The translations under genes were made by a program, and so were the position numbers. From the NCBI GenBank assembly GCA_902765005.1, contig CACWYB010000003.1, positions 62,001 through 126,000 of the forward strand: a stretch of DNA of 64,000 nucleotides. The letters are read 5' to 3'. The DNA comes from an uncultured Eubacteriales bacterium. Its GTDB lineage: Bacteria > Bacillota > Clostridia > Christensenellales > CAG-138. The notes under the pieces were generated by a model. It ran no database searches and was not told where the DNA came from. It saw only the letters and a program-made list of their open reading frames with translations. Shown in pieces: positions 24,447 to 33,609 of the stretch (position 1 is its first letter; the number at the start of each line of letters is the position of its first letter).

Positions 24447-26672
24447 ATGAAGAAAATCATCTCATTTGTAATGGCTGCTGCCATGGTGCTTTTGCTGGTC
24501 TTCGCCGCCTTTGTTCCGGAAGCAATGGCTGAGGCGGAGAAGTATGTGAAGAACACCTCCGGCGCGTCCATCTATGTCTACAAGGAGAACAACGACGGTT
24601 CCATCGTCATTGGCTACTTAGAGAATGGGGCGCTTGCCAAAATGGAGAGCAGCAGCGGCGCCTTCCTGAAGATCGCCAATCCCGCCGGCTATGTGAAGAC
24701 CAGCCAGGTGACGGTCCTGGATCTGGAACTGAAGGTCTCCGGAGGCACCTTCCTGTACGATGGATTGGAGCACAAGATCTCCGCCTCCGTGGTCGGAGAG
24801 GAGGGGTTCTCCTTTGAATACTCCACCGACGGCGGCAAGAGCTGGGCCACCACGGCTCCCGGGCTCACCGAAGCCGGCAGCCTGACCGTGAAGGTCCGGG
24901 CCACCAAGGGCAGCGTCATGCTGGAGCAGAAGGAAGTGACCCTGAAGGTGACCAACACCCCGCCTGAGGGGACCGAGATCACCATCGTCGCCCATTCCGG
25001 ACAGAAGCAGGCCCCCGTCCGCGCCGCGGCCAACGCCTCCGGCGCCAGGATCGGCACGGCCAATGCCGGCGAAAAGTATAAGATGATCTCCAAAGAGGGC
25101 CAGTGGTATAAGATCACCTTCGACAAAAAGGAGGGCTATATCTACTATTGGTTCGTGAAGGTCGGCTCCGTCACGCCGGTACCCGATCCCGAGCCCGATC
25201 CTTCCAAGGCCAAGCTCACCGCCAAGGGCGGCACCTTCGTCTATGACGGGAAGGCCCATGCCGTCACCGCCAAGCTGGAGAATGGGGAAGGCTTCACCAT
25301 CGAATATTCCACCAACGACGGCAAGACCTGGACGAAAGTCGCCCCCAGCCAGACGGAAGTGGGCAAGCTGACCGTCAAAGTCCGCGCCACCGGCGGCGGC
25401 CATATGCTGACCCATAAGGACGTTGTGGTGGAGGTCCTGGAAAAGCTTCCCTCCGGCACCAAGATCACCCTGGTCGCTCACGGCAGCACGAAATCCATCC
25501 CGGTGCGCACCGCCGGCAACACCAGCGCGGAAAAGCTGGGCACCGCCTATCCCGGGGAGGAATATGAGCTGCTGGGCCGTTCCGGCTCCTGGGTCAAGAT
25601 CAACTTCAAGGGCGATCTGGGCTATGTGTACGAGTGGTTCACCAAGGAAGGGACGCTTCCCGATCCCGAAGTGCCCGATCCCGTGCCCGTGCCCGATCCC
25701 GATCCCTCCGTTGCCAAGCTCACCGTGAAGGGCGGCACCTTCGTGTATGACGGCCTGGAGCATAAGGTCACGGCCAAGCTGGAGAACGGCGAAGGCTTCA
25801 CCGTGGAGTTCTCCGTGGACGGCGGCAAGACCTGGACCACCAAGGTCCCCGGTCTCACCGATCCCGGCAAGCTGACGGTGAAGACCAGAGCCACCGGCGG
25901 CAAGTCCGTTTTGACCCATGCCGATGTGACCCTCACGGTCACCAAGTCCGCGCCTGCCGGCACCAAGGTCACCATCGTGGCCCACGGCAGCAACAAGAGC
26001 GCCCCCATGCGGGCCAGCGCCTCCAACACCGGCGCCAAGATCGCCACCCTGCCGGAGGGCACCTTCGCCACGCTGGTGGAGCAGAAGGGCGACTGGTACA
26101 AGATCAAGTACGACGGCAAAGAGGGCTATGTGTACCACTGGTTCGTGAAGGTAGGCTCTGCCCCTTCGGAGGACGATGATTCCTCCGCCAAGCCCGATCC
26201 CACCAACGCCAAGCTCACGGCCACCGGCGGCACCTTCGTGTACGACGGCAAGGAGCATAAGGTGGTCGCCAAGCTGGAGAACGGCGCTGGCTTCACCATC
26301 GAGTACTCCACGGATAACGGCAAGAAGTGGACCACCAACGTGCCCAGCCTGACGGAGGCCGGCAAGCTGGTCGTAAAGGTCCGGGCCACCGGCGGCGGGC
26401 ATGTGCTGACCTGTGCGGATGTCACCTTGCAGGTCATCGCGGGCATCCCCGCGGGGACCAAGCTCACCATCGTGGTCCATGGCTCCCAGAAGGCGGCCCC
26501 GGTCCGCGCGGCGGCTTCCACCTCCGCGGAGCGGATCGCCTCCATCAACGAAGGGGAGACCTGCACGCTCATCAAGCAGAAGGGCCCCTGGTATGAGGTC
26601 AAGTACGGCGATATAACCGGCTATGTGTACAACTGGTTCGTTAAGGTAGGCACCATCATCGTGGACGACTGA
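24447..26672 (+). CDS. Large secreted SH3 / Ig-like repeat protein
   Basis: A 741-residue secreted protein. A signal peptide occupies about residues 1-30 (KKIISFVMAAAMVLLLVF, cleavage near EAMAEAEK). A divergent SH3-like module follows, then four tandem pairs: an Ig-like module beginning GGTF(V/L)YDG and about 80 residues long, and a bacterial SH3 module ending GY(V/I)Y-WF(V/T)K. Linkers such as PDPEPDPSK are proline-rich. There is no LPXTG motif or transmembrane anchor, so release or non-covalent wall binding is likely. Bacterial SH3 domains often bind peptidoglycan; this role is inferred. The ATG at 24447 follows GGGAGGAGG. The high identity between units suggests recent internal duplication. 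Confidence 0.85.
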   Translation: MKKIISFVMAAAMVLLLVFAAFVPEAMAEAEKYVKNTSGASIYVYKENNDGSIVIGYLENGALAKMESSSGAFLKIANPAGYVKTSQVTVLDLELKVSGGTFLYDGLEHKISASVVGEEGFSFEYSTDGGKSWATTAPGLTEAGSLTVKVRATKGSVMLEQKEVTLKVTNTPPEGTEITIVAHSGQKQAPVRAAANASGARIGTANAGEKYKMISKEGQWYKITFDKKEGYIYYWFVKVGSVTPVPDPEPDPSKAKLTAKGGTFVYDGKAHAVTAKLENGEGFTIEYSTNDGKTWTKVAPSQTEVGKLTVKVRATGGGHMLTHKDVVVEVLEKLPSGTKITLVAHGSTKSIPVRTAGNTSAEKLGTAYPGEEYELLGRSGSWVKINFKGDLGYVYEWFTKEGTLPDPEVPDPVPVPDPDPSVAKLTVKGGTFVYDGLEHKVTAKLENGEGFTVEFSVDGGKTWTTKVPGLTDPGKLTVKTRATGGKSVLTHADVTLTVTKSAPAGTKVTIVAHGSNKSAPMRASASNTGAKIATLPEGTFATLVEQKGDWYKIKYDGKEGYVYHWFVKVGSAPSEDDDSSAKPDPTNAKLTATGGTFVYDGKEHKVVAKLENGAGFTIEYSTDNGKKWTTNVPSLTEAGKLVVKVRATGGGHVLTCADVTLQVIAGIPAGTKLTIVVHGSQKAAPVRAAASTSAERIASINEGETCTLIKQKGPWYEVKYGDITGYVYNWFVKVGTIIVDD

Positions 26673-26696
26673 TCCTGAGGGAAAACACTATTGAAT

Positions 26697-26738
26697 CTGG
26701 CCCGAGACGGAGATTACTCCGTTTCGGGCCTTTTTTTT
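26697..26738 (+). terminator. Terminator of the SH3-repeat gene
   Basis: Long stem GGCCCGAGACGGA paired with TCCGTTTCGGGCC around a six-base loop, followed by eight T residues. A very strong Rho-independent terminator. Confidence 0.95.
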
Positions 26739-26808
26739 GCCTCACTTTTTTTCTTTTATTGTAAGGAAAGGTATGATACAATAAAATGAAATCATTTGGA
26801 GGTGTACC

Positions 26809-29800
26809 ATGTCCATTCCCTTCGTGCATCTGCATGTTCATACCCAATACTCCCTGCTGGACGGGGCGGCGCGCATTCCGGCCCTGGTTGCCCGCGCCAA
26901 GGCATTGGGGCAGAGCGCCATGGCGATCACGGACCATGGGGTCATGTACGGGGTCATCGACTTCTATCGGGAGTGCAAAAAGCAGGGCATTAAGCCGATC
27001 CTGGGCATCGAGACCTATGTGGCGCCCCGGGGCTATATGGCCAAGGACAGCAAGGCGGATCGGGAATATGCTCACCTCATCCTGTTGGCCAAGAACGAGG
27101 TTGGCTATCAAAACCTCATGTATCTGTCCTCCGAGGCTTTTATCCACGGCTTCTACTACAAGCCCCGCATCGACTACGATCTGCTGTCCCAGCATTGTGA
27201 GGGCCTTGTGTGCCTCTCCGCCTGCCTGGCCGGAGACATCCCTCAGTACCTGCTCCACAACCGGGATGAGGAAGCCTATGCCCTTGCCCGGCGGCTCAAA
27301 GCCATGTTCGGGGAGGATTTCTATATCGAACTGCAGAACCACGGCATTCGGGAGCAGAAGATGGTCCTGCCCAAGCTGAAGCGGCTGGCTTTCGACCTGG
27401 GCATCAAGACCGTGGCCACCAACGACATCCACTACACGGACAAGGACGACGCGGAGGCCCAGGACGTGCTTTTGTGTATCCAGACCCAGCGCTTTGTGGA
27501 CGAGCAGGACCGCATGCGCATGGGGGCGGAGGAGTTTTACTGCAAGTCCGCCGAGGAGATGCTTCAGTTCCTGCCGGGGGAGGAGCAGTCCCTTCTCAAC
27601 ACCCTGGAGGTGGCCGAGAAGTGCAACGTGGAGATCGAGTTCGGCAAGCGCCGCCTGCCCCGGTTCACCGCCCCCGACGGCATGGACAACAAAGCCTTCC
27701 TGCGCAAGCTCTGCGAGGACGGCATGGCCCAAAAGATGCCCAACGCCGGGAAGGAGGCCTGGGACAGGCTCAATTACGAGCTCTCCGTGGTGGAGAACAT
27801 GGGCTTCGTGGACTACTATCTCATCGTATGGGATTTCATCCACTACGCCAAGACACACAACATCATGGTGGGCCCCGGCCGGGGTAGCGGCGCGGCCAGC
27901 CTGGCCGCCTACTGCATGGGCATAACGGATGTAGACCCCTTGAAATATTCTCTGCTATTTGAGCGTTTTTTGAACCCGGAGCGGGTGTCCATGCCGGATT
28001 TCGACGTGGACTTCTGCTATGAGCGCCGCCAGGAGGTCATCGACTACGTGGGGGAGAAGTACGGCGAAGGCCATGTCTCCCAGATCATCACCTTCGGCAC
28101 CATGGCCGCCAAGGCCGTCATCCGGGACGTGGGGCGGGTGCTGCGGGTGCCCTACGCGGAGGCGGACAAGCTCTCCAAAATGGTGCCCAACATGCTGAAG
28201 ATCACCCTGAAGGACGCCATGCAGATGCAGCCGGAGCTGAAGGCCCTCTACGATTCCGATCCAACCACCAAGAAGGTGCTGGATCTTTCCATGAAGCTGG
28301 AAGGCCTGCCTCGCCACAGCTCCACCCACGCGGCGGGCGTGGTCATTTCCGGCGTGCCGCTGGAAACGGTGGTGCCCCTGCAGAGCAACGATGGGGTGCT
28401 GACCACCCAGTTTCCCATGACCACGTTGGAGGAGCTGGGCCTCCTCAAGATGGACTTCCTGGGCCTCAGGACCCTGACCATCATCCGGGACGCCCTTACC
28501 TTCATCCGGGAACAGGGCAAAGCGGCCCCCGATTTCTCTCAGAACGACTTCTCCGATCCACAGGTATACGACATGATCTCCCGGGGAGAAACGGACGGGG
28601 TGTTCCAGTTGGAATCCGCGGGCATGCGTCAGTTTTTGATGCAGCTCAAGCCCGACTGCTTCGAGGATATCATCGCAGGCATCGCCCTGTATCGGCCCGG
28701 CCCCATGGAGAGCATCCCCCGGTACATCCAGGGCAAGCACGACCCCAGCTCCGTCCACTATGAGGATAAGCGGCTGGAGCCTATTTTGTCCACCACCTAC
28801 GGCTGCATGGTCTATCAGGAGCAGGTCATGGAGATCGTCCGGACCCTGGCGGGATACTCCCTGGGCCGGGCGGACATCGTGCGCCGGGCCATGAGCAAAA
28901 AGAAGCACGACGTCATGGCTCGGGAGCGGGATTTCTTCGTCCACGGCACCGACGGGGTGGAGGGCGCCGTGAAGCGGGGCGTGGGCGAGAAGGTGGCGGA
29001 CCATATCTTCGATGAGATGATGGACTTTGCCTCTTACGCCTTCAACAAAGCCCATGCCGCCTGCTACGCGGTCACCACCTACCGGACCGCCTATCTGAAG
29101 CGGTATTTTCCCGTGGAGTTCCTGGCCGCCATGATCAACGGCTACATGGCCAACTCCGATTCCGTGGCGGAGTACGTCTATTCCGCCCGTCGAAGCGGCA
29201 TCAAGGTCCTGGGTCCGGATGTGAACAAATCCCGGCCCAAGTTTTCCGTGGAGAACGGCTGCATCCGCTTCGGATTGGCCGCGGTGAAGAACGTGGGCGA
29301 GGCGGTCATGGAGGATCTGGTCCGGGAACGGGAGCAGAACGGCCCCTTTGTGGATTTCTGGGATTTCTGCGATCGGGTGTCGGGCCTCAACAAGCGCATG
29401 GTGGAGAACATGATCTACGCCGGCTGCTTCGACGCCATGGGCTACACCCGATCCCAGCTGCTGAAGGTGTATGACCAGGCCATGGAGCTGGCGGTGAAGA
29501 CCAAGCGCAACCGGGAGGCGGGGCAGATGTCCCTCTTCGATTTCGGCGATGACGGGGGAGAGGCCTCCGTGTCCTCCCATCCGCCCATCCCCGCCGCGGC
29601 GGAGATGCCCCATAAGCTCCTCTTGCAGAAGGAGCGGGAGGCCACGGGCCTCTATCTCTCCGGCCACCCCCTGGACGATTACATGGACGTGCTCTCCAAG
29701 CTCCCTGTGAGCGTGCTGGATCTTATGGAGGCGGACGGAGTGGTGGGCCTGGAGGACAACGCCATGGTCACCGTGGGCGGCATGCTCACCGCCTGCAAGA

Positions 29801-30228
29801 CCCGCCCCACCAAGGGCAACACGGGCATGATGGGCTACGCCAATTTGGAGGGGGTCACCGGCCAGGTGGAAACGGTGATCTTCCCCCGGACGCTGCAGAT
29901 ATACAGCCGCTTTTTCCATGACGACGCCCCGGTCCTGGTCCGGGGCCGGCTGAATATCCGGGAGGAGCGGGTGAACTCCCTGCTCATCGAGGAATTGACG
30001 GACCTGGAAGCGGCCTCCAAAAAGCTCTTCATCCGCCTGCCTGTGCTGAGCGACGCGCCCAAGATCCAGCGGATCATCCAAAACTACCCCGGTCAAACCC
30101 CCATCGTCCTGGTGGACGCCAAGCGGCAGGCCAAGGGAGCGCCCCGGGACTGGAACGTGAAGCTGGACGATGAGCTTTTGAGCACCCTGCAGGCGGTGTT
30201 CGGCAAGGAGAACGTGATCGTAAAATGA
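26809..30228 (+). CDS. dnaE: DNA polymerase III alpha subunit DnaE
   Basis: A 1139-residue C-family DNA polymerase of the DnaE1 type. The N-terminal PHP domain begins FVHLHVHTQYSLLDGA and includes AITDHGVMYG. The palm carries GPGRGSGAASLAAYC, MPDFDVDFCYERR and KMDFLGLRTL. Later come the tandem HhH region and the OB fold (GMLTACKTRPTKGNTGMMGY). The start follows TTTGGAGGTGTACC. It overlaps the downstream methyltransferase by four bases (ATGA). It is the replicative polymerase or a partner of a PolC not in this window. Confidence 0.97.
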   Translation: MSIPFVHLHVHTQYSLLDGAARIPALVARAKALGQSAMAITDHGVMYGVIDFYRECKKQGIKPILGIETYVAPRGYMAKDSKADREYAHLILLAKNEVGYQNLMYLSSEAFIHGFYYKPRIDYDLLSQHCEGLVCLSACLAGDIPQYLLHNRDEEAYALARRLKAMFGEDFYIELQNHGIREQKMVLPKLKRLAFDLGIKTVATNDIHYTDKDDAEAQDVLLCIQTQRFVDEQDRMRMGAEEFYCKSAEEMLQFLPGEEQSLLNTLEVAEKCNVEIEFGKRRLPRFTAPDGMDNKAFLRKLCEDGMAQKMPNAGKEAWDRLNYELSVVENMGFVDYYLIVWDFIHYAKTHNIMVGPGRGSGAASLAAYCMGITDVDPLKYSLLFERFLNPERVSMPDFDVDFCYERRQEVIDYVGEKYGEGHVSQIITFGTMAAKAVIRDVGRVLRVPYAEADKLSKMVPNMLKITLKDAMQMQPELKALYDSDPTTKKVLDLSMKLEGLPRHSSTHAAGVVISGVPLETVVPLQSNDGVLTTQFPMTTLEELGLLKMDFLGLRTLTIIRDALTFIREQGKAAPDFSQNDFSDPQVYDMISRGETDGVFQLESAGMRQFLMQLKPDCFEDIIAGIALYRPGPMESIPRYIQGKHDPSSVHYEDKRLEPILSTTYGCMVYQEQVMEIVRTLAGYSLGRADIVRRAMSKKKHDVMARERDFFVHGTDGVEGAVKRGVGEKVADHIFDEMMDFASYAFNKAHAACYAVTTYRTAYLKRYFPVEFLAAMINGYMANSDSVAEYVYSARRSGIKVLGPDVNKSRPKFSVENGCIRFGLAAVKNVGEAVMEDLVREREQNGPFVDFWDFCDRVSGLNKRMVENMIYAGCFDAMGYTRSQLLKVYDQAMELAVKTKRNREAGQMSLFDFGDDGGEASVSSHPPIPAAAEMPHKLLLQKEREATGLYLSGHPLDDYMDVLSKLPVSVLDLMEADGVVGLEDNAMVTVGGMLTACKTRPTKGNTGMMGYANLEGVTGQVETVIFPRTLQIYSRFFHDDAPVLVRGRLNIREERVNSLLIEELTDLEAASKKLFIRLPVLSDAPKIQRIIQNYPGQTPIVLVDAKRQAKGAPRDWNVKLDDELLSTLQAVFGKENVIVK

Positions 30229-31571
30229 TACAGGCGCCCATTGAAAAGAATGAGGAACTGGAACTGACCATAGACAGCGTCACCCTGGAGGGCAGCGGCG
30301 TGGGACGGGTGGACGGCTTTGCCGTCTTCGTACCCGGGGCCCTTGCCGGGGAGCGGGTCCGGGTCCATATCATCAAAGCCACCCCGTCCTATGCCGTGGG
30401 CAAGCTTCTGGAGGTGGCGGCCCCCTCGCCCCACAGGATCGAGCCCGATTGCCCTGTGTACGCCCGCTGCGGCGGCTGCGCCTTCGGTCACGTGAGCTAT
30501 GCAGAGGAGCTGCGCATCAAGGAGCGGCAGGTGCTGGACGCTTTGACGCGCCTGGGCGGCCAAACGCAGGTGCCTCTGCGCCCCATATTCGGCATGGAGA
30601 CTCCGGATCGGTATCGGAACAAGGGCGCCTTTCCCTATGGCATGACGGATCAGGGGCCGGCCTTCGGCTTCTTCGCCCCCCGAAGCCACCGGCTCATCCC
30701 CGTGACGGACTGTAGAATCGAACAGCAGCCGGTCTGCCGGGCGGTGGCCGCCGTGGAGCGGTGGGCTAAAGACTGCGCCATCCCGCCCTATGACGAGAGG
30801 ACGGGGAAGGGCACCCTGCGCCACGCCGTGGCCCGGGTGAGCTCCACCGGGGAGCTGATGGTCAGCGTGGTGACCCGGGGGGAGCCCGCCCACCTGCAGG
30901 AGCTGAAGGCGGCCCTTTCCTTTGCGGACAGCCTGTACCTCAACAGAAACGACCGGAACACCAACGTGATCTTCGGCCCCAGTTTCAGCCTCCTTTGCGG
31001 AAAGAGCACCCTGCAGGAGACCCTGTGCGGCCTCACCTTTGACGTGGGCCCCCAATCCTTTTTGCAGGTGAACCCGGTTCAGACGGAACGGCTCTATTTT
31101 GCCGCGGTGGACCTGCTTGCCCCCGCCGAGAGCGAGACCGTGGCCGACGTCTATTGCGGCATCGGCACCATCAGCCTGCTCCTTGCCCGGCGGGCGGGGC
31201 AGGTCATCGGTATCGAGGTGGTCCCTCAGGCGGTGGAAAACGCCCAAAAGAACGCCCGGCTCAACGGCATAGAAAACGCTTCCTTCCTGTGCGCGCCCGC
31301 GGAGGAGGCTCTGCCCAAGCTGGTGACAGACGGCTACCGGCCGGACTGCCTGATCGTGGACCCGCCCCGCAAGGGCTGCGACCCTCAGGTCATCGACGCC
31401 ATTCTCACCTCCGGCGCCCGGCGCATGGTCTATGTCTCCTGCAACCCGGCCACTCTGGCCCGGGACGTTAAGCGCCTCACCGCCGGCGGCTTCACCGTCG
31501 AGGCCGTTCAGCCCGTGGACATGTTCCCCCGCACCGGGCATGTGGAGACGGTATGTCTTTTGTACCGCTAA
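30225..31571 (+). CDS. rlmD: 23S rRNA (uracil-5-)-methyltransferase RlmD/RlmCD family
   Basis: A 448-residue TrmA/RumA-type enzyme. An N-terminal TRAM domain (ELTIDSVTLEGSGVGRVDGF) is followed by an iron-sulfur cluster motif CPVYARCGGC plus a later cysteine (TDCRIEQ). The SAM domain has VADVYCGIGTISLLLA, IVDPPRKGCDPQVI and the catalytic-cysteine block YVSCNPATLARD. It methylates uridine C5 in 23S rRNA; whether it modifies U747, U1939 or both is not decidable here. The start overlaps dnaE (ATGA). The last 30 bases of the gene and 35 bases beyond are duplicated at 32325-32388, so this 3' end looks like an integration site. Confidence 0.94.
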   Translation: MIQAPIEKNEELELTIDSVTLEGSGVGRVDGFAVFVPGALAGERVRVHIIKATPSYAVGKLLEVAAPSPHRIEPDCPVYARCGGCAFGHVSYAEELRIKERQVLDALTRLGGQTQVPLRPIFGMETPDRYRNKGAFPYGMTDQGPAFGFFAPRSHRLIPVTDCRIEQQPVCRAVAAVERWAKDCAIPPYDERTGKGTLRHAVARVSSTGELMVSVVTRGEPAHLQELKAALSFADSLYLNRNDRNTNVIFGPSFSLLCGKSTLQETLCGLTFDVGPQSFLQVNPVQTERLYFAAVDLLAPAESETVADVYCGIGTISLLLARRAGQVIGIEVVPQAVENAQKNARLNGIENASFLCAPAEEALPKLVTDGYRPDCLIVDPPRKGCDPQVIDAILTSGARRMVYVSCNPATLARDVKRLTAGGFTVEAVQPVDMFPRTGHVETVCLLYR

Positions 31572-31606
31572 AAAATCAAGTTCATCTCAGTGCCCCATGA
31601 GCCGAA
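31542..31606 (+). repeat. Direct repeat copy 1: 3' end of rlmD
   Basis: Sixty-five bases starting GTGGAGACGGTATG and ending GAGCCGAA, covering the last ten codons of rlmD and the following 35 bases. The copy at 32325-32388 differs only by one missing T. The pair encloses the methyltransferase gene, as attachment-site duplications do. Confidence 0.93.
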
Positions 31607-31669
31607 GAACGCGGAATATCCGAAAAAAAGCTGAGGGCGACGAGCAAATCGAGTTTTGTGGAGGAAGGT

Positions 31670-32293
31670 ATGTTAGATAGTATTGGGTTTGACTTGTGGG
31701 CAGATGAATATGACAAAACCGTCGGGATTTCCGATGAAGAAAATTCATATCCATTTGCAGGGTATAAAAAGGTTCTTAACACCATCTTTCAAACCATTAT
31801 GCGGCGGTCAAACGCAACCGTACTTGATATTGGGTTTGGAACAGGCGTGCTCACGACGAAACTATATGAAAATGGATGTTCCATTTATGGGCAGGATTTT
31901 TCAACAAGAATGATAGAATTGGCTGCCGAAAAAATGCCTTCTGCCAATCTATATCAAGGTGATTTCACGAGAGGATTAGTCGAGCCTTTAAGGGAACAAA
32001 GTTATGATTTTATTGTAGCGACATACTCTCTGCATCATTTGAATGATGAACAGAAAGTCGCATTTCTTCATAACCTGGAAGGTTATCTAAATGATGATGG
32101 GCAGATTTTGATCGGCGATGTTGCATTTGAAACCCGTGAGGAATTGAACCAGTGCCGACAATCGGCGGGTAATAAATGGGATGATGAGGAATTCTATTTT
32201 GTGGCGGATGAACTGAGAAGTGATTTCCCACGCCTCACTTTTGCACGACTATCATACTGTGCGGGCATTCTTTCAATACCTCGGAAGATCTGA
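31670..32293 (+). CDS. Class I SAM-dependent methyltransferase (acquired cassette)
   Basis: A 207-residue methyltransferase starting LDSIGFDLWADEYDKTVG with the SAM-binding motif VLDIGFGTGVLTTKL, GQDFSTRMIELA and DFIVATYSLHHL. The acceptor is unknown; small-molecule methyltransferases of this kind are widespread. The ATG at 31670 follows GTGGAGGAAGG. The gene is visibly more AT-rich than its neighbours and lies between two copies of the rlmD 3' end, both signs of horizontal acquisition. The upstream leader resembles that of the next gene. Confidence 0.85.
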   Translation: MLDSIGFDLWADEYDKTVGISDEENSYPFAGYKKVLNTIFQTIMRRSNATVLDIGFGTGVLTTKLYENGCSIYGQDFSTRMIELAAEKMPSANLYQGDFTRGLVEPLREQSYDFIVATYSLHHLNDEQKVAFLHNLEGYLNDDGQILIGDVAFETREELNQCRQSAGNKWDDEEFYFVADELRSDFPRLTFARLSYCAGILSIPRKI

Positions 32294-32324
32294 GTTTGTT
32301 GATGTGTTTCGTAACGACTGGTTA

Positions 32325-32388
32325 GTGGAGACGGTATGTCTTTTGTACCGCTAAAAAACAAGTTCATCTCAGTGCCCCATGAGCCGAA
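32325..32388 (+). repeat. Direct repeat copy 2: duplicated rlmD 3' end
   Basis: Sixty-four bases matching 31542-31606 apart from one missing T, including the last ten codons and stop of rlmD with no gene body attached. The repeat period is 783 bp. Confidence 0.93.
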
Positions 32389-32453
32389 AGATGACGACTA
32401 TCTGAAGAACAGATGAAGACAATGGACAAATCTGGTTTTGAGGAGAAGAATAA

Positions 32454-33317
32454 ATGGATTATAAAATCGGGGATCTGACGAAAGAAGAAGCCATATATAT
32501 CGGCGAAAAAATCAATGAGATCGTGCCGCGCGAAGTGGACGCTGAGGTCGAGGAATTCGTCCTCAAAGTCGAGAACGAAAATGGTGAGATCATCGGCGGA
32601 TGCATCGCAGAGGCATACGAATACCACTGGTCGAGAGTTCTGCTTGAAGATCTTTGGGTGGATGAACGCTATCGCCATCAGGGGATCGGCTCTATGATCA
32701 TCCGCGAGGTCGAACGTATTGCAAGAGAGAAGGACTGTCGGGTCGTCACGCTCGGCACCGCCAGTTATATGGCAAGACCGTTTTATGAAAAACACGGCTA
32801 CACTGTTTTTACAACGCTGAATAAGGCAAACGGTTATATCAGCTATTCATTGGTCAAATACCTTGACATGGACACGCCAAACTATGTGCCGACAAACAAC
32901 AGCGGTACGTGCTTCAAGGTTTCTTTCGGCACTGAGGACGACGCGGATGCTATACAAGATGGCCTTGACAAATACGACGAAGCCTACGAGCCGAAATGCG
33001 AAAATGTCGGATTTTATAAGAAACTTGTGGATAAGGATGGGAAGTTTATTGCAGGCATAATCGCGGAAGTGGAAATGGGAGGAAATGCTTTTGTTGACGC
33101 ACTGTTCGTGGAAGAGCCTCTCAGGTATAAAGGCCTGGGAACGTATCTCCTGCAGGAAGTGGCAAAATTGGCAATGGAAAACGGCGCTCCAATGATTTTG
33201 ACTAATGCGGGCGATTGGAACGTCGATTTCTTTAAGAAGAACGGCTATCTGGTCAGAGGCGAACTCAAAGATGTTCCCAAAGGACACAACTGCTACGAGC
33301 TCTACAAGAATATCTGA
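32454..33317 (+). CDS. Tandem GNAT acetyltransferase
   Basis: A 287-residue protein with two GNAT domains in tandem. The first (about residues 1-135) has the acetyl-CoA motif VDERYRHQGIGSMII and the second (about 150-287) VEEPLRYKGLGTYLL. Both end with the PFYEKHGY / DFFKKNGY pattern. The acceptor is unknown. It starts at 32454 behind GAGGAGAAG. It belongs to the same AT-richer islet as the methyltransferase and shares its leader sequence, so both were probably acquired. Confidence 0.88.
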   Translation: MDYKIGDLTKEEAIYIGEKINEIVPREVDAEVEEFVLKVENENGEIIGGCIAEAYEYHWSRVLLEDLWVDERYRHQGIGSMIIREVERIAREKDCRVVTLGTASYMARPFYEKHGYTVFTTLNKANGYISYSLVKYLDMDTPNYVPTNNSGTCFKVSFGTEDDADAIQDGLDKYDEAYEPKCENVGFYKKLVDKDGKFIAGIIAEVEMGGNAFVDALFVEEPLRYKGLGTYLLQEVAKLAMENGAPMILTNAGDWNVDFFKKNGYLVRGELKDVPKGHNCYELYKNI

Positions 33318-33437
33318 AACAGAGCAACAGTGATGGAGTGAAAGGACCATACAGAAAGAATTTGAAAATGCCGTTGAGCAGCCGGAATATCGGCATTTTC
33401 TCAGAGGCAATTTCCCAGACATCATAAAGGTATAAAA

Positions 33438-33466
33438 TGACAGGGCTCCCTTTCTTAGGGAGCCCT
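33438..33466. terminator. Perfect 12-bp hairpin
   Basis: ACAGGGCTCCCT and AGGGAGCCCTGT enclose a five-base loop. There is no T-run after it on the plus strand; ATTTTAT follows on the minus strand. It may be a weak terminator for the GNAT transcript or an islet boundary element. Confidence 0.45.
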
Positions 33467-33555
33467 GTGCGTATTGTCGCCCTGTTTTACTCAACAAACA
33501 GATCGACAAACCGGAACGTCCGGCAGTCCGCCAGCCTCGGTGCATATGGTCTTTA

Positions 33556-33585
33556 TTGACCCTGCTGAGGCAGATATGATAGAAT
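33556..33585 (+). promoter_or_regulatory. Sigma-A promoter of the AlkZ-like gene
   Basis: TTGACC and TAGAAT separated by 18 bases, ending 24 bases before the ATG at 33610. It probably drives the genes from 33610 through at least the radical SAM gene. Confidence 0.7.
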
Positions 33586-33609
33586 ACATAAAAACGTGAG
33601 GCGAAATCG

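Larger units (their letters stand above)
33318..33609 (+). other. Intergenic region with two hairpins and a promoter
   Basis: No gene seen. It holds an inverted repeat AAAATGCCG/CGGCATTTT near 33365-33400, a perfect 12-bp palindrome ACAGGGCTCCCT/AGGGAGCCCTGT around TTCTT at 33438-33466, and a promoter before the glycosylase gene. The boundary from AT-rich to GC-rich sequence lies here. Confidence 0.6.

Noticed and set aside
24629..26480. Long minus-strand frame opposite the SH3-repeat gene
   Set aside because: Shadow frame caused by codon bias of the repeat gene; no start signal.
32336..32416. Small frame starting MSFVPLKNKFISV in repeat copy 2
   Set aside because: It begins inside duplicated rlmD sequence, the other copy is frameshifted, and there is no ribosome binding site.
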